64,000 bases of DNA from Drosophila miranda (lineage: Eukaryota > Arthropoda > Insecta > Diptera > Drosophilidae), in assembly GCF_003369915.1 (NCBI RefSeq), contig NW_022881614.1:23166336-23230335 (forward strand), in the 5' to 3' direction. Position numbers and translations under genes: made by a program. Each line of letters opens with the position of its first letter. Position 1 is the stretch's first letter. The notes beneath the pieces are model-generated. The model had not been told where the DNA came from. It saw only the letters and a list, made by a program, of their open reading frames with translations, and made no database searches. Below are positions 47,760-61,550 of the stretch, piece by piece.

Positions 47760-48090
47760 ATATATATATATATGTCTGTGTATATGTATATGTAAATGGT
47801 GTTACATAGGTCTATGTAAGTGGTAGGTAAAAGGTAGGTAGGTAGTATATGCATGTGTGTAACGCTTACTTATCAGATTATCCCATTACTTATCCGCTAG
47901 CCTAAGAACTAACTAAAACATTACAGTTACGGGAATCGCCGCGTTCGCCAAAGTTGAGGACACTTCTGGGAGGGATGTGCGTGTCTGTCTCTGTGTCCAT
48001 GTCCATATCGGTGTCCGTGTCCATGTTCGTATCCGTGCGTGTTTCCTAGTCATCTACATTTATTTACATTCCACATCGAGGTGCTCTCGG
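47545..48090 (-). other. 3' UTR region of the combgap-like gene with a TA microsatellite
   Basis: Lies directly downstream of the combgap stop at 48091-48093. Holds a (TA)n tract at about 47718-47772 and GTCCATGTCC-type repeats at 47985-48035. No ORF of interest. Confidence 0.45.
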
Positions 48091-51000
48091 CTACTCCACA
48101 TCCATGCCTGCCTGCTGCTGTTGCTGTGCTGTGGCCTGATCCTCTGGCAGCACACTGCGGCAGATCTCGTACTTGATGACCTTGCCGTGTATGTGGCCAT
48201 CGGGCAGGATCTGCACCTGCACCGGATGCTGTCCAGACGCTGATGCTGTCACGGTCGCCTCCTGTTGTTGCTGCTCCTGCAAAAGTGGGGAAGGGCAAAC
48301 TTTTAGCTAAAGCCTGGGACAAACTCTGGGCCAAGACTAGGTATGCAGCAAAGTAATATGTATAAACTAAACTAAAGCTTACGCTCAGGCAAGAGGTGGA
48401 GTAATCGAGTTGCAGGGGAAAATACTTAGAACAGAGAAAGCATAAAAAATAGACAGATGAGAGGAAGACAAGACAGATGCTGGCAGGTCAATAATATATC
48501 TTACTTAGGACTACATTTGCATACCAGACAAACAGAGCAGCATTTACAACAGATAACGAAAGAGATTACCAGAGATATAGACACTTAACGATTAGCGATA
48601 ATTTGGATAGTTCATACACACCTAAACGCGCAACCTGAAGCCACTGAACGGATTTTGATTTCGATTGGGATTTTATTCAGCGTAGAATTATAGAGTTATG
48701 GGTTTATTTTGATTTATAGTCTACCAGGCGTCGAGGCGTCAAGGAGGGGAGGCACACGCAGCACACACACACACACAGGCACAGTCACACTCGGCCACAG
48801 ACCCGACAGATGTCCCCCAAAGGATCGAGCGGCGCTGCCTGGTTTGAGGTGCAGGTGCAGGTGCAGATTCGGTTTTTGCATATGGATGTCGTTCGAGAGT
48901 TGGTTTATTTTTTGATTAATTGGCTTAATTTTCAGTTTTGTGGCAATTCTGTTTCTTTCTGTACGTTTCTGTTTTGTTATCTTTTTTTCTGTTTAGTTTA
49001 GTTCTTAGTAAGAAGTAGTCGGTACAACAAGCTGTAAAGTATTGGAGAAGGATATGCGATTATGTTTCAGATTCGATTTCATTGGTAGAGTGATATATGG
49101 TGGAGTATGTGGAATAGATGGCCAGATGATTAGGTAGATAGACGGATGATGGATAGATGCAGACGCAGACGCAGAACAAAAGACCTAACCTAAGGGACTT
49201 GACATCCACAGAGCTACATTTGGTGGAAGAGGATTACGGAGTCACACTGAGAGCATAGCCTGAGAGTAGTCTGCTGACCGACCGAAACGCCCATTCTTAG
49301 TGATTTCTTGGTCAAAATATGCCAATCAGGATCGTTTATTGTGGATTTGTTAACATTGCTTATGTGCTGAATAATGTACAATCGGGTTAGGGCTGTCTAA
49401 CTTACTCCCAATAGAATTACGTGGACTTAAGGCTAACTAAGTAGTTTAATGAAAGCATTTTATCGAAGCGGAACGATCGAAACAACAGAGACATAGTGTC
49501 GGGGGTCTGGATATCTGTTTTTTTTTTTTTTTATCTGGATTCTCAGAAGGAGAGGCACTTGTCTCATCTGGACTCTAGCATACCTGTTGCTGTGATATGG
49601 CTGGCTTCGTCTCCAAGTGCTGGCGCTGGTGCAGCATTAGATGGTTCTTCTGGAAGAAGGCCTTTCCGCACTCGCAGACGTGAGTGCGCACCGTACAGCC
49701 GCCGTTCGGGTGGCGGCGGTTGTGCTGCATGAGGCCGTGCTTGGCGGCGAATCCCTTGCCACAGCTGACGCAGAAATGCGACTTGGGCTTATTGGCCGGC
49801 ACCACATTGACCACGTGCTGTTGCTGCTGCTGTTGTTGTTGCTGGGCAACGTGCTGCATGTGCTGTTGCTGATGAACGGGCATCGTTGGCACGGCAGTGA
49901 CTACGGCCTGCGGATGGGTCGAGTTGGCGGACTGCACCAGCGTAGTCTGCGACATAACCTGGCCGGTGGACGATATGATCTGCACGGGCACTGGGTTCTG
50001 GCCCACCAAATTCGGATTGGCTGTCACCACAGTGCCCGGGTTCAGGCTGGCCGTGCTCAAGAAGTGACCCGGCAGCGCTGCCGTCAAGGCGCACAAATCG
50101 GTCATCAGACTCTTATCGCCGGTGTGCAGTCGCAAATGCAGAGCCAAGGCCTCGCGACTGTTGAAGGCGCTGCCGCACTCGCTTCAGGGAGAATACACCA
50201 AAATATTAGGCGTTTATTTCAGTGAAAGATTCGATGAAAACTTACCGGCAAACGAACTGCGGACGCGCCACACCATTGGCATCCGTGGTGGAGACCGTGA
50301 GAAGCGTAGAGTTGCCCGGGTTACTCACGACGGTGATCGTCTGCGGATGTTGTCCCGGATGGTGGTGGGGCTGTTGCAGCTGCTTGAAATCGATAAACTT
50401 GGATACGTTGGTCCCTGCCGAAGATCATGGTGAAATCGATTGTCTATATACCTGTTGGTTGGCAATGATGGTGGCACTGCTCGTGTTGGGATTGACGCCA
50501 TTGTGCGCTGCCCGCACGTGCTGGTGCAGCTCAGCCTTGGTGAGGAATCCCTCGCCGCAGCTGACGCAGGGATGCGCCTGCTCGCCGGTGTGTACACGTC
50601 TGAGACATGAAACATTAATTAGGGGCTCATTCCATTAGCCGAGACTAATTTCGAACTCACCTCATGTGGGAAACTAGCGTTCGCTTCTGTAAAAACTCTT
50701 TTCCGCAAACGGTGCAGGAGTGGGGGATCTTGCCGTGTATGCGTCCGTGATTCACCAACTGGAACTTGCGTGGAAACGAGGCACCGCACTCAGCGCAAAC
50801 AAATGGATTCAATGAACCATGGAAGCTGTCCAAAGGTAAAGAGAAACGGAGCCGGTTTAGTTCGGATCAGACACGACTCCCGAAGGGACAAGCAAGACTC
50901 ACCGCGAGTGCATAATAAGATGGTTTTCCTGGGCAAAGCTCTCACCGCATTCCTCGCAGACGTATGGACGTTCGCCGGCGTGGAATTTGCTGTGCGTGAC

Positions 51001-54000
51001 CAGGTGCCGCTTGAGTGGGAAGGCACGTCCGCACTCCTGGCACACGAAAGGTCGTTCTCGGCTGTGGACGCGCGGGTGCGTCAGCAGATGATGCTTAAGG
51101 GTGAAGCTCTTCTTGCACTCCTGGCACTGGTAGGGTCGGTCGGTTGAATGCAGCAGTAGATGCGTGTTCAGACAGTGTTTGTGCGCAAAGCTCTTGCCGC
51201 AATGGGAACAGATATGGGGTCGCTCACCTGTCGAGGGGGAAAGGAAAGCATACATAGTGGTTAGACCCGCTCGCTGGATAGGGGTAGAGGGATAGGAACA
51301 AGAACAACCACCTGTGTGCACGCGTGCGTGTGTTGTCAAATGATGCTTGAGCAGAAAAGACTTGCCGCACTCTTCACAACTGTACGGGCGTTCCTTCTTG
51401 ATGGTGGCGTCCGTCTAGAACGGGGAGAGAAAGGCGTGTTGCAGATGGATTACTTTTCTTGGCAGACTCTTGGCGTTCTCCAGGAAGCGAGTCCTGAGTC
51501 CCGTGGAATTGAATTTGGCATGTGTTTCGATTGGGATCGAGTGGGATGTGGAATATGTATGGTGGATATTGTTGGCTTACTTCGCTGAAATGCATTGATT
51601 CCTGTAGTTCGGTCTTTGGGGACAACTCTAATGTGCCTGGCTCCAACTTTAAGTTGGGTGCGTCGCCCTGCGAGTCCTCGTTCTCTTCGAGTCCTTGTAT
51701 TACTTTCTGGACTTGAACTGAAATACCAGGAAGTATGTCACCTAAGAGTGTTGTTGCGCCGCCAACGGAACAGAAACCAAATGGAATTCAAGAGGAAGAG
51801 ACAAAAAATACAAAAGAGAAGAAACAAACGAAAATCAAAGCACGAACCAAACGAAAGCGAACTTAAATCAAATTATAAATCAAAAACAATAAATGCAATA
51901 GCAAATTAAATCAAATATTTGTACGTAAAATAACGTAATGCAACCGGAATATGGGGATAAAGCAACCAGAACCGAGAATTTGTCAATGCCGGGTGCGGAT
52001 ACTGCGGGATTTTACATCAATCGGGTGGTGGTAGTGGTTGTGGTAGTGGCAGTGGTGCTAGTGGCGGCAGTGATGTGCATCGCACCAGTACAGGGAGTAC
52101 GAGGATCGGTATCGGTATTGGTATTGGTATTGGTATTGGTGTAGGAAAGTGGATCAGTGGGTTCAGTAGGAGGAACAGTTTGGAGGAGCAGGAGCGGGAG
52201 GATTTGGGTAATCAACAATTACAGATTTGAGATGCTTACTTGGTGTCGCGCCAGACGCCGAGCTATGATGATGCGATCCGTCGGCAGCGGTGATTGTGTG
52301 CGTCTGATGGTGGCCGGCAGCGATGGCGCGCTTAATCAGGATCTCGTTGCACTCCTCTTGGGTGAGGTGCAGCGCCCCAATTGACCCAAAGTGCGACTTT
52401 GCAGCCGCGGAGCCCGCCGTCAGCACCGTCTGTCCGGTCTTAGCATCGACAATACTACCGTTGGTCAATGTGTGGTGGTGAGCAACCGAGGGATCCCTGG
52501 CAGCCGCGGCTGCTGCTGCTGCGGCAGTTGCCTGATCGACCAGGAGATCTGTGTTGTAGATGTGTTCGTTCAGACCGCGCCCGCCGCCACCAAGAGATGA
52601 GGTGTAATGTGGTGCCATGAGGTGTGTGTAGTGTAGTGTGCAATCAGTTAGGTGATGGATGATGATGTGGTGCGGATAGGGGGTGATGTGGGGAGGTGGT
52701 GGTGGTGGTGGTGCAATAGCAATTACAAGTAACACGCACACACACAGACACAAGCACAGCGCAGCGCAGCGAACATAGACAGTGGTGGGGTTAGGTGGGA
52801 GATGATGGGTTCGGGGGTTCGGTTACGGGTTGGTTCAAGAGCGAGCGAGATCGAGCGAGAATAAAAAAAACGGGAGTAGAGAGAAAACAATCGATTAACA
52901 AAAACCCCAAATAGATGGATAATCACAACAGCAACGCGTGCAACACGGATAGATGCATCGATGACGGCTGCACCGATGCATATATCGATACGACAACTTA
53001 CAGTTCTTGTCCAGGCTCAGCACCTGCTGCTGCGAATCCTGTTTCTTGACTACCGACGAGCCTCCCCCAGTGGTAATTACTCTGTAAATGGAACGAAATA
53101 GATAGAGAAGAGGAAGAGTCGGAGCAAACGGAGAAGAATGCTTAGTTGGTTGCTTTCTCTTTTGGGTGGCTGCTTGAATGATTATTCAGTTGATAGATTC
53201 TGAACGCACCTCTGTGTACCGGGCGGAAACGAAGGATCGTTCACAACGTACATGCGACGCACAACATTCCCCTTATTGCCGGTTAGAGCACCTTTGACAT
53301 CCTTTTGTACGGCCAATGATCCATCCGTGGACAGCAGATAGGGCATCTGGAAAGGGTTTTTGTGGCTTGAGATTGCTTGATTGTAGATTGATAATGGATG
53401 GATGGACGCGGTGTGTTCTTTCCATACATCCCACCAGTTATATATTGGTCTGTTAGTGTTTTATTGGATACTGTGGATCTGCGTCCCCAAGAACCGAACA
53501 AAGTACAGGAATGCAATTCTTCCAATGGGCCTAATGGGGGGGTTGGGCATTTTTATTTAGTTAAGACGATGGAGTTAGGCTAGAGATTAGTACAGTTGCC
53601 ACACGCTATGGTTAGTAGTAGTAGTAGTAGTAGAAGCAGTAGTGGGACAGTGGGCTTCAAATTGTGGCTTCTTCTCTGGTTGTTGTTCTTGTTATAATTG
53701 TTTGATGCTCATTCGTCTGGCTCTGATTGATAACCACGTCGCTACACCTGCGCAGGCAGGCAGCGGTGCGGCAACAGATGATAAAGAGGAGTACGAGGCA
53801 CGCAGGTAGAGGAGGCGAGGAGGTGGGTTGAGAGAGAGGTCGGCAAAATGCGCGCCCTTTTTCATTCTCTCTCTATCTCTCTCTTTTTCTTTCGCACAAT
53901 TGAAACGCAAAAGTAATCAAAACACACGCGTGAAACAAAACGCACACAAGAACACGTCATTTCTGGCACTGGTGTTGGCTGCGCTGCACATACACACACA

Positions 54001-56278
54001 TATTTATATGTAAGCATACATACAATTGCGTGTGTATTTAGCGAGTGGCGAATTCGATGCTGACGCACACTAGAGGAAAAACGGAACGGCCGAATTGCAG
54101 CGAATTGGTGTGGGGCGGGGAGGGAGGGTTTCACTTCTGGCCCAATGGACAATTGTGTAACTGAAAATTGTTGCTTACCAAATGAAACCAGAAAACGAAC
54201 AAACAAAACAAAACAACAGAGAAACCATAAGAATAATTATAATATAAAAACGAGGGGGAACGTTGTGAGTTGCTGCGGACACCGCAACTCTACATTTATA
54301 CCCGATACTTAGTCAGTATGGCTCTCCTCCGGCAGACGCCGCTAATATTAAACGACACGACAAAGAGTGCGTGCGAGAGAGACAGAAAATCAGTCTGAGC
54401 GTGACGTCGGGCACTGCGTAGCCAGTGCAAATTGATTTGTTGGTTTTGGCTATAAAAATTATCTGATCTGATCAAGATTCAGCAATCTGATAGATATGGT
54501 CGTTATCTATGATTCTGCGTTTTTAGTTTTCTCGAATCTGCAATATTGTGGATGCAACAGATTTTCGTCTTTTGTGTGGGCGGAAGAGAGTGGGGCGAAA
54601 TTTTGAGATATACGTTTTATAGTGAGATCTAACAGGAGTTCGGATACTAAATTTGGTTACTCTAGCGTTAATAGTCTCTGAGATTTGTGGATGCCCCAGA
54701 TTTTCGTCCTTTGCGGGGGCGTAAGGGGGTGTGGCGAAATTTTGACACAAAACGGTCAAGGTCCGATATCACAGGAGTGTGGATACCAAATTTGGTTGCT
54801 CTAGCTCTTATGGGTTCTGAGATCCTTGAACTCATATTTTGCAATTGGCAAAACCGACCATGAAACCTGTGTGTTAGAGAGAGACAGAGCGAGAAAGAAT
54901 GAAATTGTTTTCTTGATTCTGGCTATAATAATTATACGATCTGATTCAGATTTTGCACTCTAGAAGATATAGTCATCTTCTACGATTCTGCGTTTTTAGT
55001 TTTCTCGTATCGTTGAAATTGTGGATGCCACGGATTTTCGCCCTTTGTGGGGGCGGAAGTGGGCGGGGCAAAGTTTTGAAATATTCTTGTAGCAGTGACA
55101 TATCACAGAAGTCTGGATCCAAAACATCGTTGCTCTAGCTCTTATAGTCTTTGAGCACTTGGCGCTGAAGGGGACGGACAGACAGACATGGCTCAATCGA
55201 CTCGGCTATTGATGCTGATCAAGAATATATGTATATACTTTATGGGGTCGGAAACGATTCCTTCTGGACGTTACACACATCCAATTTTACCACAAATCTA
55301 ATATACCCCAATACTCATTTTGAGTACCGGGTATAATAACTCAAGCGGTGGGGGTAGGGAGGGTTAACGATATATAATAATCATAATAAAGGAAGTACGA
55401 ATTATCGATTCAATCGATTGCTTTTGCCAGCGCCACGAATGCTCCACCCCGCCAAACCCATTATTAATGGGAATTTTAATTATTATTAAGCGTCGCTGCA
55501 TTTCCCACTAGCCCTACTCTCTCTTCGTCCCTTTCTAGCATGTACAGGTGCGTGCTTTCTCTGGTTTTTTGCATACACAAATATATACGCACACGGCTTA
55601 CAAATACCAAATTATGAATGTTTACGAATGAAATGGAAACGAATACGACTTGTATAAATGTATGGTAAAAGAATTCTAACACAGCGCCGATTTCCTCGCA
55701 TGACAACGCAGTTACATAAAGCGTACGAGTATATGTATCTACGTGCGTATGTATATCTCTTGTCGTTTCTTTTTGTATTCCCGTATACATACACGCCATC
55801 GCCGAAAGCAGCGAGTGTAAGTGAGCGAGTGTAGTGTATATATGCACGTTCGCTTGCCTGCAAGTATGTACGTATGCATGTATGGCTGTACGTATTGCCC
55901 GAGTATATGTGGCGCTTGCTTTCTTGTTGTTGGGAGCCCAACACGATTAGCTGTAGGAAAGCAACACTGTTACGTGGGCGATGGCATGGTTAGGGGGTGG
56001 TGGGTGGCTGCGACTGGTCGAATTGGCTATTTAGCTAGCAGCCTGCACTAGCAAAAGCACTCGATTATCGGCAGGGGCGGGGGGAGGAGCAACCACTGCA
56101 GCAACTAATTTACGTATAGATACAGGAGCTAGGAGCTAGAGCTACTTACCGATTCCCCGCTGACGGTGTAGTTTATGTTGGGCGATATTTCCAGAACCGA
56201 TTCGGCGGTGCGGCTGCCGTTGTCTGCGAAGCCCCAGGTGTAGCCGAAGGGCGGCTGTGGGTTCTGGGCGGCGCACAT
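48091..56278 (-). CDS. cg: combgap-like C2H2 zinc-finger protein
   Basis: Twelve coding exons join in frame: 56278-56150, 53346-53210, 53081-53002, 52548-52240, 51717-51581, 51414-51312, 51227-50903, 50825-50661, 50599-50452, 50397-50246, 50181-49584 and 48276-48091. They give 822 residues with no lesion. The start MCAAQNPQPPFGYTWGF is the only ATG that reads into the later exons. Eleven C2H2 fingers span about residues 275-755. The ninth is split across an intron and the last has a one-residue CxC gap (HVCECGKAF). A His/Gln-rich tract lies between fingers nine and ten. Map order beside VGAT and mRpS16 points to combgap, which represses cubitus interruptus and binds GT-rich Polycomb response elements. 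The identity rests on recalled gene order and overall form. Confidence 0.78.
53347..54239 (-). other. combgap intron 1, distal part
   Basis: Non-coding intron sequence between coding exons 1 and 2. It has a TAG-type triplet run near 53610-53640 and a CT/TC-rich run near 53864-53890. No conserved element is called. Confidence 0.5.
54240..55340. mobile_element. Helitron-type element (DINE-1/ISY-like) in combgap intron 1
   Basis: About 1.1 kb with the familiar Drosophila motifs TTTATGGGGTCGGAAACG and ACATGGCTCAATCGACTCGG near 55185-55255. An ending near GAGTACCGGGTATAA follows. Internally a stretch containing GATTTTCGTC followed by GGGCGGA recurs at about 54512, 54690 and 54984. GAGAGAGACAGA occurs twice (about 54377 and 54877). 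No helicase is encoded, so it is non-autonomous. The family match is from memory of ISX/ISY/SGM/DINE-1-type repeats. It probably inserted as one unit. Confidence 0.72.
55341..56149 (-). other. combgap intron 1, proximal part
   Basis: Intron sequence with GTATGTACGTATGCATG-type runs around 55800-55880. No gene is supported. Confidence 0.5.
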
Positions 56279-57347
56279 TGTAAATGGAGCAAGTGAGGCA
56301 GATAGAGAAGAGTGGGAAGTGATGGTATGGTGGAGGAAGGGAGGCGAAAGAAAAAAAAGCGCAAAATTTCCAAACGCAAATGTAATTGCACTTCTCTGTT
56401 GCTGGTATTATATGTGGTATTAAATCACGTACAAAATACTAGCCTCCTCTAGTAGTAGTAAGTGCAAACGGTAATGGTAATGGTGTTGGTATTGTGCAGA
56501 ACAACACACAACAATTTAATTATTTTTCACTTGGGATCGCACTGCGACGAAAATTCGTCGCCGACGACGAGACGAGACGAGTACGGCGACGAACTATAGA
56601 CCGAAAAGAAAGTCAAGTTGCTTTTGCTTTTGGGTTTGGGTTTGCTTCTGTGGCTGCGGGCGCCATTTTTTTCCGTTCTTGCGAACAAATTCACTTCGGT
56701 GGCGTGCCTTTCGGTCAGGGCGTTAGGTCTCAGGCTGCGACTCGGTTCATTGATAAGGCGCACCGCACTTCTATGTGTGTGTTGGGTTGGTGTGTGGACG
56801 CGCCGTGTGCTGATGTGCAGTTTTTGCAATTAAATTTATAAACAAAATAACGCACACTTTTTTCCTCCAATATTATTTTCACAGACACAGACACACCACT
56901 GAGCATTCCTTAGTGTTCGTGCCTGTCGCCATCTTGCGTACGGTGCCAGGGTTGTATTATCGGACGTATCGGTAAAATATATTCGCCTGACCCTCAGTTC
57001 TCTTCCCATGATCGGAAATAGTATTCCTCGATTTTGATATTCGGTTGAATATTAACAGCTAGATAGAACTTTCAACCCTGAACACATAATTTTATCCGAT
57101 TGATGAATCTGTTATCTACAGGATTGGCTAATTTTATGGTATCGTTTTTATTGGATAGTTTATAGAAAAAGGTTTAAACCAAAGAGGATGAAGCATAAAA
57201 GAGAGGAAAAATCCCACTACTGCTGGGGCTGTCGATACTATCGATTGCTGCGCGCACAACTATCGCCCAGACATCGCAATTACATCGCTGCAGCATAGCA
57301 TAACCTTGCATTTGTTAAAAAGTTGAATTAAACATAAATAATTGAGG
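56279..57347. other. Divergent promoter region of combgap and mRpS16
   Basis: About 1.07 kb between the two start codons. It probably includes the combgap leader (56279 to about 56900) and the mRpS16 promoter, with ATCG-type boxes near 57235-57245 (CGATACTATCGATTG). Short ORFs on both strands are unsupported. Confidence 0.45.
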
Positions 57348-57821
57348 ATGTCTCTGTCGCCGGCTAGTGGCATCGGCCGCTTCTACAAGCACTCGGCCAA
57401 GATCATCCGCTTCGTGCGTCTGGGCTGCACTAACCGGCCCTTCTATCACATTGTCGTCATGGAGGTATGGATATTGTCCCAGGGATGTTGTAACAGAGGC
57501 GGCTAATAACACGAACAATTGTGCCCACGGCGCCGCAAGAACCAGCACCAGCCTGTTATCGAGCAGGTCGACTCCTACGATCCCCTGCCCAACGACTTCA
57601 ACGAGCGCCTGGTGGCGCTCAACACGGAACGCATCAGCTTCTGGCTCGGCAAGGGAGCTCACATCTCCGACCCGGCTGCGGAGCTGCTGGGCGTCACCGG
57701 ACTGCTGCCCATCCACCCACGCACCTACATGACTGCCTGGCGGAACCGTACGAAGCTGGCCGAAGAGCAGGCGGAGGCAGCAGCAGCGGGCCAGGCCGAA
57801 TCCGCTTCTGCGTCCGCATGA
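57348..57821 (+). CDS. mRpS16: mRpS16, mitochondrial small-subunit ribosomal protein bS16m (altered acceptor)
   Basis: Exon 1, 57348-57464, encodes 39 residues (MSLSPASGIGRFYKHSAKII...CTNRPFYHIVVME) and ends at GAG|GTATGG. Exon 2 reads NQHQPVIEQVDSYDPLPNDF and on to the stop at 57819-57821. The family expects RRK at the junction. Here the bases before CGCCGCAAG are CACGG, not an AG acceptor. The nearest usable AG is the end of CGCCGCAAG, giving exon 2 as 57540-57821 and a 132-residue protein lacking RRK. A CTAATAAC branch-like sequence lies at about 57503. The protein is a core small-subunit protein of the mitochondrial ribosome, with the bS16 fold covering most of its length. Ala-rich C-terminal tail. 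Confidence 0.88.
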
Positions 57822-57837
57822 GCATTGTTAGATCAAT

Positions 57838-57843
57838 AATAAA
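57838..57843 (+). terminator. mRpS16 polyadenylation signal
   Basis: AATAAA 17 bases after the stop codon, followed by the convergent ReepB gene. A compact 3' UTR is typical of ribosomal-protein genes. Confidence 0.6.
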
Positions 57844-58062
57844 ACCCTGTTTTCGATTTATGTATAACAAGCGAGATTTCTTCTTGGTTAACTACGTTAG
57901 CGACAGTCAAAACTGGATGCCTCACCAACAAACGGATAGATTTAAAATTTATTTTACCAATTCGACGTGACCAAACCCTAATTCCGTGCTGTCTAAAAAA
58001 ATCCTGCGTGGAGGCGGGAGTACCAAATGCATGAAGAAGTGGCCGGCCGGCAGACCTTGTTC

Positions 58063-60108
<2,046 letters not shown>

Positions 60109-60730
60109 TTTTACTAAATTAAATTCCAATATCAAAAAACCCCGTACTTAGTTAAAATTATGCCGACTTGTGTCGATAAACCGATGAAAAAACTGATCTT
60201 AACACACTTAACCCCCTACATTTAAACAGGTGAAATCCTTGAGCTAAATTGCGAAAAAAAATCCAATTCCTTTTTCTTTCCTTAAAAAAAAGTTACCAAG
60301 ATATATTTCGCCTGAGCTGCGCTAAAGTTCTTAAAGTTTCCTAATATTCGTGGAGAGTATTTTAATAACCACTGTCCGACAGTGGTGGGGTTTTTCGACT
60401 CCTCAGTTTTATGCTTTGACATCTTTTGCTTAAAGCTTTTGTATAAACTGTCCAATAAAACGGATTTCTTAAAGGTAGCCAATCTATACACAATTTATTC
60501 ATCTAACGGATAAAATTATGAGTTTAGTGCGGAATGTACTATCTAGCTAGTAATAATAAACCGAATATCAAAATCAAGAAATACATAAATGGATTGTACA
60601 AATAATTCATCAGTATATTTACGGTATATTTTGGTACTGAGCCGTATTTTCGGTATATTTCTGATAGTTTACAGTATTTGGCGCTAAATGCCGCTCGATG
60701 ATTGTACTGCGAAGCAGCTGCTCGATAAAA
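60109..60730. promoter_or_regulatory. Divergent ReepB / Tudor-gene promoter region
   Basis: Contains TTCGGTATATTT at 60649-60660, a full match to the fly core-promoter motif 6 (KTYRGTATWTTT). Similar ACGGTATATTTT and CAGTATATTT copies lie just before, about 60610-60632. These probably drive the Tudor gene at 60731. A minus-strand ORF of 69 codons at 60282-60491 has no recognised domain and is not annotated as a gene. Confidence 0.55.
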
Positions 60731-61550
60731 ATGTCGAAGGTAGCTAAAAGGGATCGAGCACTTATTGGTCTGCACGATGTCTTGCTAAGTAGCATGAGAA
60801 GTTTCAATTGTGTGAACAATTGCAACATGCAAATTGATCTAAACAATTTCTACGATCCGGAACTCAACGGCTGCTTCAAGGGTAAGTCTGTGCTTAGAAA
60901 ACAATCAAACCTCTAAGAAAACTCTTGACACAATTCATGTTTCCCCTTAGGCAGACACTCTCGTTTGCTGCATGAGCAATTTGCACCTCAGTGCGCCACC
61001 AAGGACTTGGTGGTGAGACCGTGTTTGATACTCCGCTCTTACGAGAACTAGGAAGCATTTTGAAAATACTGATAACCTATGTGAGTAGTACCACGGAAGT
61101 CTATGCCCAATTTGTGGATGGCTCTCCTCCTCTGGTATGGACCAAAAATGATGTCCTAGGGGCCAAGAGTCAGTTCAAACAAAAACTGCATATGTTGGAC
61201 ATTGTCTTGGCTCGCTACAACGATGGCTGCTATTATCGCGCCCAGATCATCGAGGAATCAGACCGGTACTACAAGATCTTATATGTAGACTACGGCAATA
61301 CAGAGTTTGTGCCCCTAAATGCGGAGATATAGACAGTCTTCGGCCATATCGCGCCGTTAGCTGCTACAAAAATGGCATCTCAAAGTATCTCAAAAGCAAA
61401 ATACTCAACGAGGAGCAAGACGTAGTGCTGGCCAGTCGTCTGCATGATGCATGCATGCTTTACGATTCCATTCCTTGCGACAATGCCGATCTGCGCGAAA
61501 AACTAATGAAGCGCGGCTATGCACAGCCCGATGGTCCTAGAACCATATGA
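60731..61550 (+). CDS. Tudor-domain protein, two single-base frame breaks
   Basis: Exon 1, 60731-60881 (MSKVAKRDRALIGLHDVLLS...), joins in phase 1 to exon 2, 60951-61550. A Tudor core is clear: LDIVLARYNDGCYYRAQIIE, then YYKILYVDYGNTEFVPL, with the aromatic-cage pattern Y...Y..DYGN. Reading requires one extra base near 61019-61024 (between AGACCG and TGTTTG) and another near 61325 (GCGGA|GATATAG). With both supplied the length is exactly 250 codons plus stop. As written, exon 1's frame stops at about 61050. Tudor domains of this kind read methylated arginine on Piwi-type proteins, so a germline role is likely but not shown. I could not assign a gene name. The lesions may be real or base-calling errors. 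Confidence 0.75.

Noticed and set aside
47718-47772. Origin or matrix-attachment element in the TA tract
   Set aside because: A plain (TA)n microsatellite explains it.
50400-50451. 37-base intron in the combgap gene ending at TTCGGCAG
   Set aside because: Too short for a fly intron and leads to a stop. The acceptor 17 bases on (ATCCAAG) gives 54 bases and an open frame.
60282-60491. 69-codon minus-strand ORF between ReepB and the Tudor gene
   Set aside because: No recognised family, promoter or splice partner. A weak likeness to ATP synthase subunit g did not hold up.
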